Shown here: piece by piece, positions 1-5,768 of the stretch
Numbering within the stretch: position 1 is the stretch's first letter
Layout of the letters: each line of letters starts with the position of its first letter
Assembly: GCA_017476085.1 (NCBI GenBank)
Contig: JAFVEJ010000171.1
Span: forward strand, 1 to 7,956
Origin: Alphaproteobacteria bacterium
GTDB taxonomy: Bacteria; Pseudomonadota; Alphaproteobacteria; RF32; CAG-977
Direction of reading: 5' to 3'
Length of the DNA: 7,956 nt
Notes under the pieces: generated by a model
The model's database searches: none
The model's input: only the letters and a program-made list of their open reading frames with translations
Told to the model about the DNA's origin: nothing
Translations under genes and position numbers: made by a program

Positions 1-910
1 AAGTGATGGACTGCTTGGGCGGAGTCAAATCTTCGGAAACGGCGACATCGGCCGCAGGCAGCCAATAACCGCCCGATACGTTTTCCGCCGGCCGCACGTT
101 TAAAACAATCGGATCGGATTGAACGGCGACGTTTTTTTGATTGAAAAATCCGGAAAAAAAGCTTCCTCCGCCCATACCGAACAAATCATCCATATCGTCC
201 GGCCGGCTGTCCGGATCGCTGATCGCGCCCTTGAACTGAACCGGAGAAAGTTCTATTTTTCCGCTCTTTTGAGCAAATAAAACAAACCGGTATTCCAAAA
301 CGTCGTATGTCCGGTTATGAAGTCTTTCCCGACCGCGTTTCATATCCCCCCATTGCTCGGCGGTAACTCCGTCCGCTTTAGGCGGAATAACCGCTCCGTC
401 CAAAATAGGTGTCTGCACGAAAGAGTAAAGCCGCACTGTCAAAGGAATTTGCTGACCGACATAAGGGGTTTTATTGTCCAGCGTATAACGGACGAACACA
501 TTCGGCTGCGCCGACTGCGCTTTCTGACGCGCGACGGGATCGTCCGGCAGCGCCTGCCCGCCGGCGACAACCGTCAATGTAATCGGCGATGTTTTTTCTT
601 TTCCCGCACGGATGGACGGCAGAACGACTTTGCCTGTTTTTTTGGGAATTAAGGTCAACACATTTTCGTTAAAAGACTGCGTTTTTCCGTTGACATAGGT
701 CGATTTAAAGCTTTTACGCTCCATCGTGATCAAAAAATTTTCATTTAAAACGGAAATATCGGGCGCGGGACCGTTTCCGTCCTGACGCAAATACAGTTGA
801 AAGCTTTCCCCTTCGGGAATAACCGTTTTACTGACATTCGCTTCAAAACCCGCAGCACTGCGGCACAAGATCATCATTACAAAAAATACGGAAATGATTT
901 TGTTTTTCAT
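1..910 (-). CDS. batD: BatD family protein, 3'-truncated by window edge
   Basis: This is the N-terminal 303 residues of a BatD-type (oxygen tolerance family) protein; the stop lies beyond position 1. BatD is known as a signal-peptide-bearing, membrane-anchored periplasmic protein with Ig-like beta domains that works with the VWA proteins BatA and BatB; its exact biochemical role is unsettled. Seen here: a signal peptide at about residues 1-21 (MKNKI start, hydrophobic core, then SAAG), a beta-rich first domain, and the family-typical stretch VFVRYTLDNKTPYVGQQIPL at about 138-157, followed by LTVRLYSF. A Gly/Phe-rich patch lies at 245-256. The C-terminal membrane segment must lie outside the window. 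The ATG (910-908) overlaps the preceding stop as TAATG, and an AGAAGGGGAAG ribosome site sits just upstream, so translation is probably coupled to batB. Identification is strong from both sequence and context. Confidence 0.9.
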   Translation of the reverse strand, partial: MKNKIISVFFVMMILCRSAAGFEANVSKTVIPEGESFQLYLRQDGNGPAPDISVLNENFLITMERKSFKSTYVNGKTQSFNENVLTLIPKKTGKVVLPSIRAGKEKTSPITLTVVAGGQALPDDPVARQKAQSAQPNVFVRYTLDNKTPYVGQQIPLTVRLYSFVQTPILDGAVIPPKADGVTAEQWGDMKRGRERLHNRTYDVLEYRFVLFAQKSGKIELSPVQFKGAISDPDSRPDDMDDLFGMGGGSFFSGFFNQKNVAVQSDPIVLNVRPAENVSGGYWLPAADVAVSEDLTPPKQSIT

Positions 911-2760
911 TATCTTCCCCTTCTTTTTGTCATATTATGCCGACGGATCCGTTCCCGAAGCAATCCGGACGGATCGTCTTCAATAACACTGAGCCATTGC
1001 ATTTGTTCTTGTTTAGCCTGATCTTCATCCGTTTTTTGTTCCGGCGGCGCTTTTTGTTCGGACTGCGGCTTCTGATCGCTTTTCTGCTGATTTTGAACGG
1101 ATCCCGTTTGCTGCTCTCCGCCTGATTGTCCCTGCGCTTCTTTTTGCTCCTGCCGATTTTGACCGTTTTGTTCCTGACCTTGTTGATTTTGCTGCTGTCG
1201 GTTCTGTTCCTGATTCTGATTTTGAGAATCTTCCCTGTCTTGATCCGAGGATTGCTGATTCTGCTGCTGTTCCCGATCTTGCTGCGTTTGATTTTCCCGA
1301 TTCTGATTTTGACGGTTCTGCTGTTGATTTTTTTCTTGTTTCTGATCCTGATTTTCGGATTGTTTCTGTTGGTTTTGATCTTGATTTTTCTGATTGTTTT
1401 TCAGCTGATCTTCCAGATATTTTTTATTGAATGCGGCATCTTCATGAGACGGTTCCTGTTCCAGAACTTTTTTATATGCTTCGATTGCCTGTTGATACTG
1501 CCCCGCCTGCGCTAAAGAATTTCCCTGATTATATAATGTTTCCGCGTCTTTTGCGTCTGCCAAAGCCGAAACCGCCGCCGGATAATCGCCGGCTTTATAT
1601 GCTGCCGCGCCGCGCCAGGCAGAATCCCTAAAAACAGCAGGATTTTGCGGTTTTTCACCGGCCGTGATTGCCATTGCCTCTTTACGGTCGGCGCGCGTCC
1701 ACAAATCAGAAACGGACCAAGCCTTTGCCGAAGTCGGCAGCATTGCCGACAACAACAATATGCCCAACCACCCCTTGCGATATCCGAAAGCGGCAAAAGG
1801 CAAAATAAAAATACACAAAACAGCGCCAAAATCTTTCCAAGTATCCGCTTTTGCCTCATCTTGTTCGGAAAACAGGGGCTTTCCTTCCTGTTCCGGCAAG
1901 GCCGCCAATATTGCCCGAACATCCTGTTCGCCCAAAGTAACCGTTTGATAAGTGCCGCCTCCCGCCTGTGCCGATCTTCTCATATTCTTTTCGGAAAGCG
2001 CGGACAAGACCGGTTTTCCATGATGTGTCAGAAAGCTTCCGTCGGCCAGCTGCAAAGGCGCTCCATGCCCTGTGCCTATGCCCAGAAAAGAAACCGAATA
2101 TCCTGCCGCCTTGAGTTGTTCGGCCGCTTTTAAAACATCGGACAAAGCGTCATCGGCAAGATAACCGCTCAACACGACAACGCGTCCGGCCGCCGATTTG
2201 GCCTGCACCAGCAATTCCCCCGCTTTTTCCAAAGCCGCCGCCATATCCGGCGTTCCCCGCCCCATCATACCTGCGCGTACCGTCGGCAGCAAATTATCTA
2301 TGATATGTTGATCTGTCGTTAACGGCACAGCGACAAAAGGATCCTGATCATACAAAATCAACGCGTTCTGCCCGTCTTTCGTCTTCTGTAAAAAATCATG
2401 CATTTTAAAGCGGGCCCGTTCCACTCTTGACGGCTTGACATCAGTCGGAGACATCAAAACGGAAATATCCAAAACATAAACTGTATCCGTCCCTTTCTTC
2501 ACGGCAGGCTGCGGCAGTTTTTCCCATGTCGGTCCGGCCAGAGAAAGCAAAGAGATCGTCCATGCGGCGGCGACCAAAAAGAACGGCGGGAACAAACGGC
2601 GTCCCGATCCGGCGACCAGTTGAAACCGCAAAAGCATGCTGTCGCACAGTTTTTGCCATAAACCGCCTTCATTTCCTTTCCTGAAGAAAAAGAAAGGCAA
2701 TAACAGAAAAATCAGGAACCCCCAAAACCATTCCGGGCGCAAAAAATGAAATTCGTTCAT
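910..2760 (-). CDS. batB: BatB/BatC-type VWA-TPR membrane protein with Q/N-rich tail
   Basis: A 616-residue inner-membrane protein joining a BatB VWA domain to a BatC-like TPR part. Order: membrane helices at about 10-26 and 58-76; VWA domain about 92-290; helices about 312-326 and 331-345; TPR-like repeats about 379-440; a low-complexity Gln/Asn/Glu/Lys tail about 452-588; then a conserved-looking end QWLSVIEDDPSGLLRERIRR, as in VWA-TPR Bat proteins. The family is thought to form a periplasm-facing complex with BatA and BatD. The metal site looks damaged: DxSxS reads D98-I-S100-V-L102, and the usual (T/S)DG reads S198-G-Y200, so two ligands seem lost although T170 remains. Start choice: ATG at 2760 overlaps the batA stop as TGATG, with AGGAGG five bases upstream. 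The in-frame GTG at 2763 is only two bases from AGGAGG, so it is less likely. The stop overlaps batD by one base. Confidence 0.92.
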   Translation of the reverse strand: MNEFHFLRPEWFWGFLIFLLLPFFFFRKGNEGGLWQKLCDSMLLRFQLVAGSGRRLFPPFFLVAAAWTISLLSLAGPTWEKLPQPAVKKGTDTVYVLDISVLMSPTDVKPSRVERARFKMHDFLQKTKDGQNALILYDQDPFVAVPLTTDQHIIDNLLPTVRAGMMGRGTPDMAAALEKAGELLVQAKSAAGRVVVLSGYLADDALSDVLKAAEQLKAAGYSVSFLGIGTGHGAPLQLADGSFLTHHGKPVLSALSEKNMRRSAQAGGGTYQTVTLGEQDVRAILAALPEQEGKPLFSEQDEAKADTWKDFGAVLCIFILPFAAFGYRKGWLGILLLSAMLPTSAKAWSVSDLWTRADRKEAMAITAGEKPQNPAVFRDSAWRGAAAYKAGDYPAAVSALADAKDAETLYNQGNSLAQAGQYQQAIEAYKKVLEQEPSHEDAAFNKKYLEDQLKNNQKNQDQNQQKQSENQDQKQEKNQQQNRQNQNRENQTQQDREQQQNQQSSDQDREDSQNQNQEQNRQQQNQQGQEQNGQNRQEQKEAQGQSGGEQQTGSVQNQQKSDQKPQSEQKAPPEQKTDEDQAKQEQMQWLSVIEDDPSGLLRERIRRHNMTKRRGR

Positions 2761-3755
2761 CACGCCCTCCTGCCGATCAGCATAAGCAAAGCTCCCAGGA
2801 CACTCAGACCGAAAGCCGCCGCCAACGGATAATAGAACAAAGTCTTGACGGGACGAACAAAAATATCATCGTTCTTTACGGGTTCCAAAGCGTCAATCTC
2901 TCTATAAATTTCCAACAATTCCCCCGTATTTTTCGCCCGAAAATATTTGCCGCCCGTTTTTTTTGCGATCTCCCGAAGCGTTTTTTCATCAATTTCATCC
3001 CCGCGCGCAAACGGCATCACGCCAAACAGCCCCCCCATCTGCGCAACCTCCGATCCGGCGCCGACCGTATAAACCTTCACGTTCATCTTTTCCGCCAATT
3101 CCGCGGCTTCCATCGGTTTCATTTTTCCCGCATTTGCCGCACCGTCCGACAGTAAAACGATCACTTTGCTTTCCGCCGGAACATCCGCCATTGTTTTTAA
3201 CGCGATCCCCAAAGCATCCCCGATTGCCGTCTGCGCTCCCGCCATACCGACATCGGCTTCTTTGAGCAAATCGGAAACCGTTTTTAAATCAAACGTCAGC
3301 GGCGCATACAGATATGCTCTTTCTCCGAATAAAACGATGCCCACCCTGTCGCCTTCACGCTTTTTAATAAAAGCGTTTGCTACGGCCTGCACCGCGTCCC
3401 AACGACGCACAGGCGTGTTTTGAATAACAAAATCCGCCTCTTCCATTGATCCGGAAATATCCAGAACCAACATCAAATTACGCCCTTCGGAAGGAATCTT
3501 TGCCGGAGCTCCCGTCCACCGGGGGCCAGCCGCAGCCGTTACCAACAGTATCCAAATCAAAGCTCCCAATAACCGCCGCATATTCAGTCCGGCCAGCTTG
3601 GCTCGCCCGCCGGCTCCCGACAAACTTTCCATTTCGGAAAAAAACGGAACTTTTAACGCATCCTGTTCCCGATCGTTCACACGCGGCAAAACAGCCCTCA
3701 TAATCAGCGGCAAAGGAAGCAAAACAAACATTATCGGGAAAACAAAGCCTGTCAT
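2760..3755 (-). CDS. batA: BatA-type VWA domain membrane protein
   Basis: A 331-residue aerotolerance-family protein, full length for BatA. Membrane helices lie at about 3-23 and 60-78, a VWA domain at about 92-285, and a C-terminal helix at about 308-327, so the VWA domain should sit on one face of the inner membrane held by helices at both ends. The metal-ion-dependent adhesion site is complete: D99-I-S101-G-S103, T176 in AQTAIGDALG, and D204 in VLLSDGAANAG. The domain could therefore bind a divalent metal and a partner acidic residue, unlike the neighbouring BatB. Bat proteins have been linked to oxygen tolerance, stress resistance and virulence in several bacteria, with the mechanism still unclear. 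The ATG at 3755 overlaps the preceding gene's TGA by four bases (ATGA), with GGAG eight bases upstream. The TGA stop overlaps the batB start. Confidence 0.95.
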   Translation of the reverse strand: MTGFVFPIMFVLLPLPLIMRAVLPRVNDREQDALKVPFFSEMESLSGAGGRAKLAGLNMRRLLGALIWILLVTAAAGPRWTGAPAKIPSEGRNLMLVLDISGSMEEADFVIQNTPVRRWDAVQAVANAFIKKREGDRVGIVLFGERAYLYAPLTFDLKTVSDLLKEADVGMAGAQTAIGDALGIALKTMADVPAESKVIVLLSDGAANAGKMKPMEAAELAEKMNVKVYTVGAGSEVAQMGGLFGVMPFARGDEIDEKTLREIAKKTGGKYFRAKNTGELLEIYREIDALEPVKNDDIFVRPVKTLFYYPLAAAFGLSVLGALLMLIGRRA

Positions 3756-4234
3756 AAATTACGCTCCAGCCACCTTTGAACACACCGCAGCAAATCTTTC
3801 CCGCCGACTCTGTTTTGTTCGAACGATGACGGCGCATAAGCCTGAAAAGCCAGCAATTGTTCGTTTTGCTCGCTCAAATCCGCCCCCGTCTGTTTTAAAA
3901 AATCCGTCCATAGCCGACCGTTCAATCCCGCTGTTTTTTCCCGGCCGAAACGATGCAGCGCGACACGGCGCATTAAAACGGACAGACCGCCCGCCAGCGC
4001 GGAAATATCGCCGTCGGAAAAAAAAGTCTGCCGCAGGGTGCCGAACGCCTGAAACGCTTCCCGCCGCCGTTTCATACGCGGACTGTGATAAATCAAAAAG
4101 CCGATCGCCACCGCGCTCAAAACGGTACACAACACTATCCGCCAACCCGCCCCCAAAGGGAATATCCCATTTGGATATAACGGACGAAGGTATGACAGCA
4201 ATTCTTCCCGACTGATATCTGACGGCAAAAGCAT
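3752..4234 (-). CDS. DUF4381 family small membrane protein
   Basis: A 160-residue protein that is first in the Bat operon here. It has a short N-terminal segment, one membrane helix at about 30-50, a basic stretch (RMKRRRE, 53-59), and a soluble helical domain. In the domain, RRVALHRFGREKTAGLNGRL (89-108) followed by WTDFLKQTG (109-117) fits the LLRR...GxxWxxFL pattern of DUF4381 proteins, which commonly lie between DUF58 and batA. Their function is unknown; a structural role in the Bat membrane complex is inferred. Start choice: ATG 4234-4232 has GAAGAGGAT about seven bases upstream. A longer reading from TTG at 4327 would add 31 residues without a ribosome site and would swallow the likely promoter, so I reject it. 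The stop overlaps batA as ATGA. Confidence 0.8.
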   Translation of the reverse strand: MLLPSDISREELLSYLRPLYPNGIFPLGAGWRIVLCTVLSAVAIGFLIYHSPRMKRRREAFQAFGTLRQTFFSDGDISALAGGLSVLMRRVALHRFGREKTAGLNGRLWTDFLKQTGADLSEQNEQLLAFQAYAPSSFEQNRVGGKDLLRCVQRWLERNL

Positions 4235-4286
4235 TTTTTTATCCTCTTCACGGATATAAAAAGTAAGAGATTTATTTATGATAATC

Positions 4287-4314
4287 AAGATTGCAAAATC
4301 TTTTTTCCTGTCAA
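4287..4314 (-). promoter_or_regulatory. Candidate promoter for the DUF4381-batABD operon
   Basis: Read on the minus strand, a perfect TTGACA (4314-4309) is followed after 16 bases by AATCTT (4292-4287), a weak -10 with the important second A and last T. It would start transcription about 50 bases before the DUF4381 ATG. The -35 is good and the -10 is poor, so this is only a candidate. Confidence 0.3.
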
Positions 4315-4412
4315 CGGTGGTAAACAACGCCTTTTTATTGCGGAAATACGCTTAACATCCGTCTGGACAAAAGAGCTTTTTTGATGCAAAATAAAGAAAA
4401 TTTATTCATTTT

Positions 4413-4417
4413 AAGGA
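4413..4417 (+). promoter_or_regulatory. Ribosome binding site deciding the 4426 start
   Basis: AAGGA, eight bases before ATG 4426, is the only good purine-rich site near the possible starts of this gene, so it favours the 209-residue form over the longer readings from 4381 or 4384. Confidence 0.5.
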
Positions 4418-4425
4418 AAGCTGCT

Positions 4426-5055
4426 ATGTTAGATCTTCCGGAACCATCGCGGGTTGACGAAGCCGCGGGACAGCAGGACAAACAAGCTCATCTTCAGAAA
4501 ATCGAAGATATTCCCGCCCGTTACAGGAATCATCCCCGTTTTGAGGAATTGTCACAGGATCCCGCCCATAAGGGAGACACGCCGGGAAAAGTTCTGCGCG
4601 AGGCTATGTCCGCGCTGGAAGCGGAAATGTCGGGCAAAGTCAAAGGCCCCGTTACGCGCGGTGATGACGGCTACATTGATTTCTATGACGGAGAAGGATA
4701 TCCGTTTGACGTTAAAACGCCGTTGTCTCCCGTTGCCAAAGACAAATGGGAATTCAGTCCGTATCAAGTTGCCGACAAGGTCTTGGAACAGCTGGATCAA
4801 ACGCATAAAAACAAATTTACCGACGAAGAACAGCCTGTCGCCGTTTTGCTGGACACAACCTATATGAGCCAAAAAGACCGGATAGAAATGTGGCGCGAAC
4901 TGCGCAGAATGACGAAAGAAAACCGCGGTATTCTCAAGCGCATTTTTGAAGTCAACGTCAAATTGGATCCCGAACAAAAAAATAAAGAAGCTCCCAATAA
5001 AAAAGCTCTTTCACCTAAACAAATGGCTTTGCTTTCCCAAAGGTTATGCCGATGA
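4426..5055 (+). CDS. Uncharacterised protein with a possible PD-(D/E)XK nuclease-like core
   Basis: I do not recognise this 209-residue protein with certainty. It is soluble, with no signal peptide or membrane helix. After a charged helical N-terminal part (about 1-70) comes DGYIDFYDGEGYPFDVKTP (81-99): two strands ending in D95-V-K97, preceded by D85 or D88, with possible helix glutamates E59 or E65. Then follow a helix (112-129), a hydrophobic strand PVAVLLDTTY (137-146), an amphipathic helix (150-165) and a strand IFEVNVKLD (173-181). This order resembles the restriction-endonuclease fold seen in some polymorphic-toxin C-termini, but that is inference from pattern alone. The last 28 residues are Lys-rich. 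Start choice: ATG 4426 has AAGGA eight bases upstream. TTG 4381 and ATG 4384 have only weak sites and would add 14-15 residues. The stop overlaps the next gene as ATGA, so the three genes probably act together. It could be a stray toxin domain, a housekeeping nuclease, or something unrelated. Confidence 0.7.
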   Translation: MLDLPEPSRVDEAAGQQDKQAHLQKIEDIPARYRNHPRFEELSQDPAHKGDTPGKVLREAMSALEAEMSGKVKGPVTRGDDGYIDFYDGEGYPFDVKTPLSPVAKDKWEFSPYQVADKVLEQLDQTHKNKFTDEEQPVAVLLDTTYMSQKDRIEMWRELRRMTKENRGILKRIFEVNVKLDPEQKNKEAPNKKALSPKQMALLSQRLCR

Positions 5056-5237
5056 GATACATTATTATCTGTCTTTTGATTGTGTTTTCGGCATCCTGTT
5101 CCTTGCTTGACGATTTTTTCAGAACAACACAAACGCAATATACAAACAAAAGTGAAAAAGCGTACGCAGAGATTTCCGTTCCGAAAACATCAGAGCCAAT
5201 GTTGATCGTCTGCCAAAATCAGAAAGACTTTTTATGA
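5052..5237 (+). CDS. Small lipoprotein, likely shortened paralogue of the next gene
   Basis: A 61-residue predicted lipoprotein. MRYIIICLLIVFSASC is a compact signal peptide with lipobox S-A-S-C and lipidation at C16; Ser at +2 suggests the outer membrane. The mature part is only 46 residues, polar, with no recognised domain. Its first 36 residues align without gaps with the following gene: both have Cys at 16, both have a (S/A)L(L/I)DD(F/Y) motif at 17-22, and both have Gln27, Thr31 and a nearby EK. This suggests duplication and truncation. Start choice: ATG 5052 forms an ATGA overlap with the previous stop and has AAAGG about eight bases upstream. ATG 5046 is two bases from that site, so it is less likely. 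Its TGA overlaps the next ATG. It could be a functional mini-lipoprotein or a remnant. Confidence 0.65.
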   Translation: MRYIIICLLIVFSASCSLLDDFFRTTQTQYTNKSEKAYAEISVPKTSEPMLIVCQNQKDFL

Positions 5238-5767
5238 AAAAACTTATTATTTTCGTTCTTGCGCTGTTTTTAACATCCTGCGCTTTAATTGACGACTATT
5301 CAAAACCTCATCAGGAATCCTTTACGGAAACAGAAAAAGGCATTAACGCTTTTGATACGGCGAATTACCAGGCGGCGCTGGATTACTTGATTGCTCCGGC
5401 AGAAAAAGGCGATACGGACGCCCAATATATAGTCGGCATGATTTATCTGTACGGATTAGCCGGTACAAAAAATTCCTATACGGCACAAAAATGGCTGACT
5501 TTGGCCGCCGAAGAAGGACACAGAGCGGCTCAGGAACAATTGGCTTTTTTATATGATAACGAACTGGCGCCTTTATATAATCCGGTCAATGCCTATCATT
5601 GGTTCAGCATTATTATCGGAGACTTTCCGCAATATCGGGGAAAGCTTCAAAATTTAGAATGGGCTCTCCGCAGCCGCGGATTGTTGTCTGCCGCGCAAAC
5701 CATGCCTCTTCCCAGAGAAAAACAATATAAAGGCGTTAACTTTAATTATTTGTTCCCGCTGAGGTAG
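5234..5767 (+). CDS. Sel1-repeat lipoprotein
   Basis: A 177-residue predicted outer-membrane lipoprotein: signal peptide 1-15 with lipobox L-T-S-C, lipidation at C16 and Ala at +2. After a polar linker come Sel1-like (TPR-related) helical repeats: a partial one at about 44-60 (YQAALDYLIAPAEKGD), a clear one at about 61-96 (DAQYIVGMIYLYGLAG, then AQKWLTLAAEEGH), and a divergent one at about 97-132 (AAQEQLAFLYDN, then AYHWFSIIIGD). The last 40 residues are non-repeat. Sel1 repeats are protein-binding scaffolds; some Sel1 proteins serve as immunity or envelope-assembly factors, but no specific partner is visible here. The ATG overlaps the preceding stop (ATGA), and the nearest purine run is the weak AGAAAGA, so translational coupling is likely. 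The TAG stop is one base from the uvrB stop on the other strand. Confidence 0.8.
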   Translation: MKKLIIFVLALFLTSCALIDDYSKPHQESFTETEKGINAFDTANYQAALDYLIAPAEKGDTDAQYIVGMIYLYGLAGTKNSYTAQKWLTLAAEEGHRAAQEQLAFLYDNELAPLYNPVNAYHWFSIIIGDFPQYRGKLQNLEWALRSRGLLSAAQTMPLPREKQYKGVNFNYLFPLR

Positions 5768-5768
5768 T

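Larger units (their letters stand above)
4235..4425. promoter_or_regulatory. Divergent intergenic region between the Bat operon and the lipoprotein operon
   Basis: This AT-rich 191-base stretch must hold the promoters for both outward-facing operons. It contains a TTGACA-like -35 for the Bat direction (separate entry) and an inverted repeat AAGATT-GCAA-AATCTT at 4287-4302, which overlaps the proposed -10 and could be an operator or just AT-rich chance. I see no clear -35/-10 pair for the plus-strand operon. No small gene is convincing here. Confidence 0.6.

Noticed and set aside
1126..1515. Plus-strand 129-codon frame encoding an extremely Leu/Ile/Phe-rich, membrane-like protein.
   Set aside because: It is the antisense image of the Gln/Asn/Glu-rich tail of BatB: CAG and CAA codons read backwards give Leu codons. 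No ribosome site or family resemblance was seen.
4287..4306. Inverted repeat AAGATT-GCAA-AATCTT followed by T's, resembling a plus-strand terminator.
   Set aside because: The stem is short and almost all A/T, and no plus-strand gene ends upstream of it. It may be an operator or chance.
4235..4327. N-terminal extension of the DUF4381 gene to TTG 4327.
   Set aside because: It has no ribosome site, would include the TTGACA-like element, and the internal ATG 4234 has a good site and fits the family start.
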